Source: CAXBDP01 sp041689935
Lineage (GTDB): Bacteria; Bacteroidota; Bacteroidia; Cytophagales; Cyclobacteriaceae
DNA length: 64,000 nt
NCBI GenBank assembly: GCA_041689935.1
Contig: JBDNFI010000055.1
Span: forward strand, 19,904-83,903
Direction of reading: 5' to 3'
This document shows, in pieces, positions 18,009 to 25,866 of the stretch (position 1 is the stretch's first letter; each line of letters opens with the position of its first letter). Under the pieces are notes generated by a model, which searched no databases, was not told where the DNA came from, and worked only from the letters and a program-made list of their open reading frames with translations. A program made the translations under genes and the position numbers.

Positions 18009-20144
18009 CTATTCTGCTTTCCCTTTTGTGGTAATTTCGATAACTCCATCTTTCGCCATTTCGCCATACAATGCAATGGCAGATTCTCCTTTTAGCACTA
18101 GGATGGATTTGATGCTGCTTGCATTCATCGTCTTCAATACAAACCCTGGAGTAACTTTACCATCAATTACATAGAGGACATCACTGGATTGCAAGGAGCC
18201 TTTAAATTTCAAACTTCCTTGAGTACCCTGATTGAGACTAACACTCACGCCCTGACTCAAAATAGTTGGATCTGGGCCATTGCCATGAGAGGTTGTGATT
18301 TCGATCACTCCTCTCTCAGCATCTTCTCCATAGAGCGTCACCGCAGCATTTCCCTTCAGCACTTTAATTTCTTTTATACTTTTTGGAAGCACGCCCGCCT
18401 CATTCATCGAGGCTACCTTGACTCCATCTACCACCACCAATGGCTCTGAGTATCTAAATCCGACTATGTTGTTTTCCTTCTTCCTTTCCTCTTCTATTTG
18501 CCTCCTTAATGCTTCTACTTCCTTTTGCATATTGATCCTTGCCTCTTCAAAGTCCACTTCCATTTGGGCTCTCGCTCGCTCCAACTCTCCTCTCATTATT
18601 TCCTGGTCCTTCATTATCTGCAACTTTGCTTTCTCCAATTCCAGTTTAGAAGCTGTTATTTCCTTTGCTATTTCCGCTTGCTGCTTGGCCAGCTCTTGCT
18701 CCATCTCCACCAACATCTTTTGCTTTTCTTGTTCTGAGATGTTCATCTTTTTTACGTTCTCAGCCGCAGATTGCAATGCTTTCTGAATATCGACCATGCC
18801 CGACTGCAAGGCTTTTTCAATATTGATTTGCATAGAATCAAAATTGATCATTTTAGCCATGTCCACACTCTTCATAGCTTGCTCCAAAGATTTTTGCATT
18901 TCTTGCAAGGAGCGCTTTTGAGAAATTTCCATTTTCTCCATGGCTTTCGTCATAGCCGTTGCACTCTTTTTCAACTCCTCGTTTACTGTTTGTGGTATCG
19001 TGTCATTAACTTTCTGAACAGCCTCTAAAGGTTGCACAGCAATGCTTGTAGGCAAGACCTCAGGAGTTACTTCATCCAGCGAGGCAGACACCACGCGACT
19101 TGACTTTTCGATACTTTCAGGGCTGTTTTGGCCTTCTGCTACGGGAAGTAGAAATAGCATCGCTAATATGATCGCCAGTGCGCTCATATTGCCCGTGTAA
19201 TTATTTGATTCAGTTTGATTTTTCATGCCAAATATTCTTGAAATTCTGTTGAGTAAATAATGCTGATTATTGTTGAATGCCATAGCCACTTCATTGCTCT
19301 CCCAAGCCTTTACATTTGCTAAGGCTTGGGCCAAGGCGGGAGGGTTGTCAGTAAGATCAAGAGCAAACGCATCGCAGGCAAATTCTCTTTCTTCTGCCAA
19401 AATCCGCTGCATCCACCACATGGCAGGATGATAAAATAAAAGTGCTTTGGCCAATGAGCATAAAGTTTGAGTCAGCATATCACTGCGAAGAATATGGGCT
19501 ATTTCATGGGCCAATATGGCCTCCACCTCGCTAGGATGTAAAGAGCTAATCATCCCAATCGGAAATAATATCACCGGCTTGAAAATGCCTGCCACCAAAG
19601 GCGCATTTACTTTTGCTGATTCTAATACCCTCACTTTTAGCAATATGGAAAATTTTCTTACCCATTTTTCCATGTATTTGTTTGCAATAGCAGGCGCTGA
19701 GCTTACCTTATGGGTTTTGAGTCTATTTACATACCACAAACCACCCGCAAATCGAATGAGGAAAATACCTACCCCCAGCAACCATGCATAGACCATATAA
19801 TGCATATTGGCAAATACCCAAGCTTCTATTTTCACCAAAATACTTGGCGCAGCCTCCATTGGCTCAGTGGTCGATTTCATCGACAGCAATTCTTGGAAAG
19901 ACAAGCCTCCAAATGATGCCCCCACCACTGGCATATATTGAAACATATACCATGCGAAGGTGCCTAAAAATGCGATTACCGACAGGGAAATGCCTGTAAG
20001 CAATAAGCCAAATCGCTGCTTCGGATCGCGCAACCAATCCATTTGCAGCACAGTAAATAGGATGATGCCGATAATGCCAATTTGCCAAAGGGAATGGAAT
20101 AAAGACCAGGCCGCAGATTGAATAATTTGTTCCAAGCTAATCAT
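18009..20144 (-). CDS. M56 (BlaR1-type) membrane metallopeptidase with two plug-like repeats
   Basis: The 711-residue protein starts with a BlaR1/MecR1-like part: several transmembrane helices (the first from residue 10) and the zinc motif HEIAH at 213-217, with EFACD (Glu254) as third ligand. In the classical system this domain cuts a BlaI-type repressor when a signal is sensed. After a last helix near 330 comes a coiled coil of roughly 180 residues rich in Glu, Lys and Met (about 380-560). At the C-terminus there are two plug-like units: PLVVVDGVKV...IKEIKVLKGNAAVTLYGE and LYVIDGKVTPGF...IKSILVLKGESAIALYGE. A penicillin-binding sensor domain is not seen. Its start overlaps the end of the BlaI gene by 8 bases. 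Confidence 0.85.
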   Translation of the reverse strand: MISLEQIIQSAAWSLFHSLWQIGIIGIILFTVLQMDWLRDPKQRFGLLLTGISLSVIAFLGTFAWYMFQYMPVVGASFGGLSFQELLSMKSTTEPMEAAPSILVKIEAWVFANMHYMVYAWLLGVGIFLIRFAGGLWYVNRLKTHKVSSAPAIANKYMEKWVRKFSILLKVRVLESAKVNAPLVAGIFKPVILFPIGMISSLHPSEVEAILAHEIAHILRSDMLTQTLCSLAKALLFYHPAMWWMQRILAEEREFACDAFALDLTDNPPALAQALANVKAWESNEVAMAFNNNQHYLLNRISRIFGMKNQTESNNYTGNMSALAIILAMLFLLPVAEGQNSPESIEKSSRVVSASLDEVTPEVLPTSIAVQPLEAVQKVNDTIPQTVNEELKKSATAMTKAMEKMEISQKRSLQEMQKSLEQAMKSVDMAKMINFDSMQINIEKALQSGMVDIQKALQSAAENVKKMNISEQEKQKMLVEMEQELAKQQAEIAKEITASKLELEKAKLQIMKDQEIMRGELERARAQMEVDFEEARINMQKEVEALRRQIEEERKKENNIVGFRYSEPLVVVDGVKVASMNEAGVLPKSIKEIKVLKGNAAVTLYGEDAERGVIEITTSHGNGPDPTILSQGVSVSLNQGTQGSLKFKGSLQSSDVLYVIDGKVTPGFVLKTMNASSIKSILVLKGESAIALYGEMAKDGVIEITTKGKAE

Positions 20145-20511
20145 TCGCTCCTCCTTCCATCTTTTTAATCAACGCCTTGATCTTCACTAATTCCTCCTTG
20201 CTCGTTGTATTACGACCTAAGGCCTGCATCACCAGCTCCGAAGCGGAGCCGTTGAATGCCGCATCCAAAAACCGATCGATCAACGCTCCTTTGGCCTCTT
20301 TCTCATCCACCGCAGGAGTATAAATATGGCTTCGCTGTTCTTCTTCTCTATTCAGCAAACCTTTTTTATGCATTATCTGCATCAATTTGAGCGTAGTGGT
20401 ATAGCCAGCATCCTTTTCCTTGCTTAGCTCCTCATGCACTACTCTCACAGTGCTTGGTCCCTTTGCCCAAAGGATGTTGAGGATTTCTAATTCTGATTCT
20501 GTTGGTTTCAT
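20137..20511 (-). CDS. BlaI/MecI-family winged-helix repressor
   Basis: The 124-residue protein (start at 20511) has the BlaI/MecI/CopY fold: PTESELEILNILWAKGPSTV, then YTTTLKLMQIMHKKGLL and an acidic C-terminal dimerisation region. Such repressors bind as dimers to inverted repeats at their own promoter and are cleaved by the partner M56 peptidase. The start is followed closely on the upstream side by an inverted repeat (20513-20528). A longer frame from 20535 would run through that repeat and is less likely. The gene overlaps the sensor gene, as is usual for the pair. Confidence 0.88.
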   Translation of the reverse strand: MKPTESELEILNILWAKGPSTVRVVHEELSKEKDAGYTTTLKLMQIMHKKGLLNREEEQRSHIYTPAVDEKEAKGALIDRFLDAAFNGSASELVMQALGRNTTSKEELVKIKALIKKMEGGAND

Positions 20512-20512
20512 A

Positions 20513-20585
20513 TACGACTGTTTTCGTAGATACAATTATATGCCATTGATTTCGTAAATCAAAATTATATACGATATTTTTCGTA
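20513..20585. promoter_or_regulatory. Two matching operator-like inverted repeats upstream of blaI-type gene
   Basis: TACGA-N6-TCGTA occurs at 20513-20528 and again at 20570-20585, with identical arms and spacing. Between them, 20548-20560 is a separate small palindrome (GATTT-CGT-AAATC) that contains a TCGTA half-site. The first repeat touches the start codon of the repressor gene. Binding sites of BlaI-type repressors have TACA/TGTA arms; here the arms are TACGA/TCGTA. The position and doubling support an autoregulated operator. Confidence 0.7.
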
Positions 20586-20607
20586 GATGGTTTACTTTCG
20601 GGTGAAA

Positions 20608-22032
20608 TTAATCTTTCTGGAGAGATGCAGCAGTTTCTACGATTAGCTGCCAAGCATGCTGTACATGCTCCATACTCACATGGAAGTTGCCGGGGACCAA
20701 TCGTAGTGTGTATTTACCATTGAGCTTGGTATGGGTGATAAAAATTTTCCCTGTGGCGTTTACAGCATTCAATAAACGCTCGTTGAATTGGTCAATCTCA
20801 GGTTCATTGGTACACTGAGGCGGGAGGTATCGGAAGCATACTAGATTTAACGGGACGGGTGCCATCAGCTGAAAGGATGAATGGTTTTCAACTTCCGTTT
20901 TCAGCCATTGCCCCATAGCATTATGCGCTCGTATCTTGGCTTGCAAGCCTTCTACGCCATAGCTACGAATCACAAACCATAACTTCAGCGCCCTAAATCG
21001 TCGCCCAAGCTGAATATGCCAATCCCGATAATTGGTCACTTCTTCATCATTATTCGTTTTGAGGTATTCTGGATTTACCGAGAATGTTCTCTTCAGTGCC
21101 TGTGCATCTTTGACGAAATATACTGAGCAATCGAAATTGACAAACATCCATTTGTGTGGATTGAACACAAAGCTATCGGCTTTCTCCATTCCTTTGGCCA
21201 TATAGCGGCATTCTGGCAATAATAGCGCAGCACCTGCATAGGCGGCATCCACGTGATGCCAAATACCAAAAGCCTCACAAATACTTCCTATAGCGTCGAT
21301 TGGATCGAGCGCAGTGCTGCTCGTGGTACCTAATGCCGATACCACACACAGCGGACGAAAACCCTCCCGCTTGTCTTGCTCGATTTGGGCTTGCAGGGCA
21401 TCTGGCAACATCGCAAAATGCTCGTCCGTAGGAATTCTCCTTAGATTTTGGATGCCTATTCCTGCAATTTTTACGGCTTTATCAATAGAACTATGCACCT
21501 GATCTGAGCTATAGATTACATATTTCTCTTGTGCTGAAAAACCTCTTTCGTTAATCGCCCAGTTGGAGGCTTTTTCTCTTGCAGAAAGGATCGCCGCCAA
21601 GGTAGCAGAAGAAGCTGTATCCTGAATAACGCCTTGCATATTCGCTGGCAAATCAAGCATTTGCCTAAGCCACTGCATCATTTGCTCTTCCAGTTCTGTC
21701 GCAGCAGGCGAGGTGAGCCAAAGCATCCCTTGTGTACCTAGGCTGGCCATCATCATTTCGGCTAATATGGACGCTTCACTTTTGGAGGCAGGGAAGTAGG
21801 CAAAGAAATTTGAGCTGCCCCAGTGAGTGATTCCGGGCATAATGATTTTATCCACATCGGCCATTATTTGCTCGAATGGCTCGGCGGTAGCGGGAGGTAA
21901 AGTAGGCAATTGCGCTTTGATATCGCCCGGCTTCACTTGTGACATCACGGGATAGGTATCTACCTGCTCCAAATAATCGGCCATCCAATCTACCATCTGA
22001 TGCGCCTGCTTTCTAAAATCTCCCTTATCCAT
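20608..22032 (-). CDS. Aromatic-L-amino-acid decarboxylase-type PLP enzyme
   Basis: The 474-residue enzyme belongs to the group II PLP decarboxylases (DOPA, tyrosine, tryptophan or histidine decarboxylases). The PLP lysine is in VFNPHKWMF, and the upstream HVDAAYAGAALLLPE and GTTSSTALDPIDAI are conserved cofactor regions. The N-terminus (FRKQAHQMVDWMADYLEQV) is typical. Substrate cannot be assigned by eye, but aromatic amino acids are likely because of the length and the match to the AADC branch. It is transcribed alone, with a gap of 97 bases upstream of the blaI-type start. Confidence 0.85.
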   Translation of the reverse strand: MDKGDFRKQAHQMVDWMADYLEQVDTYPVMSQVKPGDIKAQLPTLPPATAEPFEQIMADVDKIIMPGITHWGSSNFFAYFPASKSEASILAEMMMASLGTQGMLWLTSPAATELEEQMMQWLRQMLDLPANMQGVIQDTASSATLAAILSAREKASNWAINERGFSAQEKYVIYSSDQVHSSIDKAVKIAGIGIQNLRRIPTDEHFAMLPDALQAQIEQDKREGFRPLCVVSALGTTSSTALDPIDAIGSICEAFGIWHHVDAAYAGAALLLPECRYMAKGMEKADSFVFNPHKWMFVNFDCSVYFVKDAQALKRTFSVNPEYLKTNNDEEVTNYRDWHIQLGRRFRALKLWFVIRSYGVEGLQAKIRAHNAMGQWLKTEVENHSSFQLMAPVPLNLVCFRYLPPQCTNEPEIDQFNERLLNAVNATGKIFITHTKLNGKYTLRLVPGNFHVSMEHVQHAWQLIVETAASLQKD

Positions 22033-22147
22033 GACTGTGTACTTGATCTAATAAGCAAGTACGGGAGATCGGGCGAATTGTGAAAGAGAAATTTTGAGGG
22101 ATTGGTGGCGGAATAGAATTATTTGCCCACTAAAGATATGCTACACA

Positions 22148-22672
22148 CTACCCAACCTTATCCGATACATAATCGGCGATAAGCTGTACTTCGGGATCAT
22201 TTACAATTTTGCCGTATTTTAGCTGAGGCCCGTAAGTATGGATAAATATAGGCTTGCCGATGGCTGTCCGATACTGATAAATTGCCTTGTCCTTATCATA
22301 AATGATGTGAACGACTTTAGCCAAGTCGTTCACATAGTTTTGATAGAGGTCTTCACTTACCTCGCCTATTAGCAGTACGGTCAGGTTCTTCCCTAAGGCG
22401 TGTAGGTTTTGTTTGATACTATTTAGGTTTAGGGTAGTGCATACACAATCGGCATCGGCCATTATAAGGTAGTAGTATTGGTCACTCGTATTGTCTTGGA
22501 TATTTGTCCGATGCTGTTCGTTCATATACTTTACCAGACCATCGAAGTACTTATAATCACTCTTATAGGAAGAGCAGGAAAAAAGAAAGCTGCTAAAAAG
22601 TAATACCAAGCCAAAATAATTCATCGCGCTACGAATACTTAAAAAGGGATTTCTATTTATCCGTTTTATCAT
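22148..22672 (-). CDS. Small lipoprotein, possibly thioredoxin-like, paired with DUF4221
   Basis: The 174-residue frame starts at 22672, overlapping the stop of the DUF4221 gene in an ATGA arrangement; the internal Met at residue 17 starts a clean lipoprotein signal (LLFSSFLFSC). The mature part has MADADCVCTTLNL, then YDKDKAIYQYRTAIGKPIFIHT. The CVC pair, the order of segments and the proline before FIHT recall small thioredoxin-fold lipoproteins that neighbour propeller proteins in Bacteroidota, but the active CXXC is not present. Function unknown. Confidence 0.55.
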   Translation of the reverse strand: MIKRINRNPFLSIRSAMNYFGLVLLFSSFLFSCSSYKSDYKYFDGLVKYMNEQHRTNIQDNTSDQYYYLIMADADCVCTTLNLNSIKQNLHALGKNLTVLLIGEVSEDLYQNYVNDLAKVVHIIYDKDKAIYQYRTAIGKPIFIHTYGPQLKYGKIVNDPEVQLIADYVSDKVG

Positions 22673-23949
22673 TCCTCAACCTTTCTAAGCTCGTACTTAT
22701 ACTTAATAATAAACTCATCATCTGATTTATGATGAACTTGATCTGGACCCACGTAGAAGCCATTGGCCACTGCTAGGTTTTTGAATACACCAAATTGAGA
22801 CTTCTCTATTAAGGTTTCACCTACCTTCTCAAAGTTCTTATCTAATATAATTATAGATGAACGGCGATTTTCTCCTTTGTTCCTTTTGCCATCTGGCATC
22901 CTAGCGACTTGGTCGTGGTGGATAACCCTAGTGTATAAGTTCAGCTCACTATGGTAGTTTATCCCTTCATAAAAAGGCACACTAATTCGATAATCCCAAC
23001 TGACTTCTCTGTCGTTATACTCACTTCTGCTTAAGGGCGCTGGTAGTTTGTTTACATATTTTGATGATACCGGCTTTTTAAAAAGCAACTCACTTGAGTT
23101 TACATTGTATCCGTATACATAATGATCCATTGGGTATGTCACCAACAAAGTGTCCCCTTTTAGCATTTTTCTAGCAAAAGCCAAATCAGTTGGGTAGGCA
23201 GAATTTTTCACCCTAGAGTAAGTATTCTCAGGCGTTTCGTAATAGTGCTCTAATTTTTTGGTTTCCAAATTGAATATGGCTGTATGCGCCGCTTTAGATA
23301 CATCAGGATAGTACTTCTCAAATGCCTCAGGTATGGTAAATGATAAAATTACCCGATTTTCACCTACTATTAGCGGAAACGCTCCCGAAAAGTACGAAGG
23401 ATTGACAGCAGAATATATTCCAATAACTTGGCTTGGAAAAAGACTTACTTTCCCAAAATCAATCGTTTTAAGTGGTTTGCCATCTGCTGAAATCTCATAA
23501 AGGTTTATATAAGGTATGCTACCTATAGCAAGTATTCTTTTATCATCATATAAGCTAAAATTATCTAAATCTTCTTTATAAAAATTTGGATCGAAGCTTA
23601 TCCGCTTTACATATTTATGATTGGTCAAATCATATACATCTAAAGACCATTTATTTCTGATTGAAAGTGTATACAATAATGAATCACTAAAAATAAACTT
23701 TACATGAGGATTATAATCAGCAGAATCAGGTACTACAATAGAGAAGCTATCTACCAAAACTAATTCATACTGCTCCTGATAAGGTTGGTCTGGAGCTTCC
23801 AAAAAATCAGTAAGATCAATTTCATCTCCGCTGCAAGAGGATAAAAAAATTGAGGTACTTGCCACAATGATTATTAGTGCTAAACAGGAATTTTTACACT
23901 CAATAAGCAAGTACTTGCTGAAATTCAATGAGTTAAATCTACTTTTCAT
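22669..23949 (-). CDS. DUF4221 lipoprotein (first copy)
   Basis: The 426-residue protein has a lipoprotein signal (ASTSIFLSSC, acylated Cys near residue 39) and a repetitive beta-rich body reading like a beta-propeller, with the C-terminal segment SIIILDKNFEKVGETLI. The layout and several motifs match the other DUF4221 gene at 55529. The family resembles BF3164-like propeller lipoproteins, likely facing the periplasm or outer surface, of unknown role. A long hydrophilic N-terminal stretch precedes the signal, so a later start (near residue 23) is possible. Confidence 0.7.
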   Translation of the reverse strand: MKSRFNSLNFSKYLLIECKNSCLALIIIVASTSIFLSSCSGDEIDLTDFLEAPDQPYQEQYELVLVDSFSIVVPDSADYNPHVKFIFSDSLLYTLSIRNKWSLDVYDLTNHKYVKRISFDPNFYKEDLDNFSLYDDKRILAIGSIPYINLYEISADGKPLKTIDFGKVSLFPSQVIGIYSAVNPSYFSGAFPLIVGENRVILSFTIPEAFEKYYPDVSKAAHTAIFNLETKKLEHYYETPENTYSRVKNSAYPTDLAFARKMLKGDTLLVTYPMDHYVYGYNVNSSELLFKKPVSSKYVNKLPAPLSRSEYNDREVSWDYRISVPFYEGINYHSELNLYTRVIHHDQVARMPDGKRNKGENRRSSIIILDKNFEKVGETLIEKSQFGVFKNLAVANGFYVGPDQVHHKSDDEFIIKYKYELRKVEE

Positions 23950-24118
23950 ATTATTGAATTATTGAATAAATATAAATTATTCTTCTTAATACAAAAATAA
24001 TTCTTTAACTAAATTTCCACGAATGATTTAAGTTTTATTGGAATAACTCAGCCGCTACGTGATAAAGTGGGATGCGAATAAACTATTCTCTGATTCTTGG
24101 TGATTTTTTGTCTTTAAA

Positions 24119-24718
24119 TCATTCCTGAAACTTCGTATTTCTATCAAATCGATACCAGCCAAAAATCATAAGTGAAAATCCTCCCGCTACTAATACATAG
24201 CTAACTGGAAGGCTCCAATTTGAAACTATCACAGCGAGTAAAATCAATCCTACGCCCAACGCCCAAAATATATCTGCTTTTCTTGACCGCCTTTTGAGCG
24301 GCATGGCTTTTAATTCTTCCACATTTTGACTTAGAATAAACTTCAATTTTGGGTAATCGGCTATCAGCAAATGGAGATTTAGGAGGATAAGCACAAAATT
24401 GACATAAGGGGTGCCTTGCCATTCCAAACTCACGGTAACCACCCAGATATTGAGAATAATCGGGAAAGTGAGAATAGCGCCCAATGTGGCAAAGCGCTGC
24501 GACAAAAGGGTAAGTCCCGCTACCACTTGGCTCCATGCGATAAAGCGGGCATACATCCCTAGATTATGCTCGGCAAGCTGCTCCTCCAGCCAAACTGGCC
24601 CAATAAGTCCTGGGAATTTATGATCGGCAAATAGCTTGGCCATGCCTGCGGTAAAGAAGATCAGACCAAGGAAGAACCTAGTAGCAGGAAGGGAAAAATG
24701 ATAGAGCTTTTTGATCAT
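24119..24718 (-). CDS. DoxX-family membrane protein
   Basis: The likely start is 24718, giving 199 residues. It has hydrophobic helices beginning FSLPATRFFLGLIFFTAGMAKL, the standard DoxX opening, and about six transmembrane segments in all. DoxX proteins have been linked to redox or thiol stress in other phyla; the role here is unknown. The longer frame to 24736 starts in the 173-bp repeat. Its start lies only 3 bases from the left copy of that repeat. Confidence 0.75.
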   Translation of the reverse strand: MIKKLYHFSLPATRFFLGLIFFTAGMAKLFADHKFPGLIGPVWLEEQLAEHNLGMYARFIAWSQVVAGLTLLSQRFATLGAILTFPIILNIWVVTVSLEWQGTPYVNFVLILLNLHLLIADYPKLKFILSQNVEELKAMPLKRRSRKADIFWALGVGLILLAVIVSNWSLPVSYVLVAGGFSLMIFGWYRFDRNTKFQE

Positions 24719-24720
24719 GG

Positions 24721-24893
24721 TGGTGAATTTCCACACAGATTACAAAGGAATGTTGATTTCATAAAGCTCTCCACGACGAACGGTTAATTTGTCGGTACGA
24801 AGCCATGGGTTATATAGTTTAATTGTTTTGTAATCCATCCCTTGAGCTTTAGCGAAAGAGATTAAATCCTTAATATCATCGTCGATGGTAACA
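24721..24893. repeat. Left copy of 173-bp direct repeat (3' end of the transglycosylase gene)
   Basis: This stretch repeats 25694-25866 with few differences. On the minus strand it encodes a copy of the last ~48 residues of the transglycosylase, ending in NIPL and stop, detached from the rest of the gene. It lies on the far side of the RAYT element. Confidence 0.9.
24742..24893 (-). pseudogene. Orphan 3' fragment of the lytic transglycosylase gene
   Basis: Minus-strand reading gives IDDDIKDLISFAKAQG, LYNPWLRTDKLTVRRGELYE and then a stop, the C-terminal end of the gene at 25713-26696. No start codon or upstream part exists; the frame ends at the repeat boundary near 24893. It arose from the duplication around the RAYT element. 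Confidence 0.85.
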
Positions 24894-24897
24894 CATG

Positions 24898-24926
24898 CTG
24901 GCGCACGCGTTTCGCGTGTGTCTCAT
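24898..24926. repeat. Left terminal REP-like inverted repeat of the RAYT element
   Basis: This stretch holds a near-perfect palindrome (CACGCG-TTT-CGCGTG, 24904-24918). Its reverse complement matches the two right-hand copies at 25602-25629 and 25664-25691 with four mismatches over 28 bases. It thus bounds the RAYT element on the left. Confidence 0.75.
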
Positions 24927-25032
24927 TTCATGTCTTTTGAATAATCGAAAGTTTGCTGCTAAATTTATTTGATATAATAGAATAATATTAATTGAATTGA
25001 TTCACTTCGTCCATGCTTTAACCAAAAGAAAA

Positions 25033-25577
25033 ATGAGTAGAAATATAAATTTTACAACAAGGAAGGATTGTATTTTGTTAGTGTTGCCACGGTTAATTGG
25101 ATAGATCTATTTGTTAGAGAAGAGTACTTTTCAACACTCATTGAAAGTCTTGATTATTGCCGGAAGAACAAGGGACTGGAAATTTATTGCTGCTGTATTA
25201 TGCCTAGTCATGTTCACTTAATAATAAGAGCTACTGAAAAAAATATAGATACCGTTCTAGGTCGATTTAAAGAGTTTACTTCCAAAAAATTACAAAAGGA
25301 AGTAGAAGAAAATATTCAAGAAAGCCGAAAGGAATGGATATTATGGATGTTCGAAAGGGCTGGGCTAAAGAGCAGTAAAGTGAAAAGCCGACAACTATGG
25401 CAGCATAATAATAAGCCAATAGAATTGTGGAGTACTAGTGTAATTGACCAAAAGGTCGATTATATTCATAATAATCCTGTTAAAGCTGGCTTTGTAACTG
25501 AGCCTTGGCATTGGAAATACAGTAGCGCGATTGATTATAGCGGAGGTAAAGGACTTTTAGAAATTGATTCTGTTTAG
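25033..25577 (+). pseudogene. REP-associated tyrosine (Y1/HUH) transposase, probably frameshifted at codon 3
   Basis: The frame from the TTG at 25068 encodes 169 residues of a Y1 transposase of the RAYT type. It has the HUH motif (MPSHVHLI, His48 and His50 counting from that TTG) and the RAYT C-terminal region (RQLWQHNNKPIELW, then KVDYIHNNPVKAGF). The usual N-terminus MSRKYKF lies upstream, but ATGAGTAG at 25033-25040 is followed directly by the AAATATAAATTT codons of the second frame; one base is missing. Without that loss, the reading would be MSR, then KYKFYNKEGLYFV. Reinitiation at 25068 might yield an almost complete protein. The element lies between REP-like repeats, which these transposases recognise and cut. 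Confidence 0.75.
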
Positions 25578-25694
25578 AAATAAGCTGGGTGTTGGAAATT
25601 GGAGGCACACGCGACACGCACGCGCCAGCGTTTGTTTAGAAATAAGCTGGGTGTCAGATATTGGAGGCACACGCGACACGCACGCGCCAGCGTT
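25571..25694. repeat. Tandem 62-bp repeat holding two right-end REP-like sequences
   Basis: Two copies of a 62-bp unit begin at 25571 and 25633; the first includes the transposase stop codon. Each unit has TGTTTAGAAATAAGCTGGGT and then the 28-base REP-like sequence (25602-25629 and 25664-25691). The right-hand REP-like end is therefore doubled. Confidence 0.85.
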
Positions 25695-25866
25695 GGTGAA
25701 TTTCCTCCCAGATTACAAAGGAATTTTGATTTCATAAAGCTCTCCACGACGAACGGTTAATTTGTCGGTACGAAGCCATGGGTTATATAGTTTAAGTGTT
25801 TTGTAATCAATCCCTTGAGCTTTAGCGAAAGAGATTAAATCCTTAATATCATCATCGATGGAGACA
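25694..25866. repeat. Right copy of the 173-bp direct repeat
   Basis: This is the copy that remains joined to the transglycosylase gene and covers the last ~51 codons and 19 bases downstream of its stop. It matches 24721-24893 closely. Confidence 0.9.

Noticed and set aside
18189..19028. Hydrophobic plus-strand frames opposite the BlaR1-type coiled coil
   Set aside because: The Leu/Phe/Cys richness comes from the reverse of Glu/Lys/Met-rich coiled-coil codons.
25571..25694. CRISPR-like array at the tandem repeats
   Set aside because: Only two 62-bp copies with no unique spacers, tied to the RAYT end; not a CRISPR.
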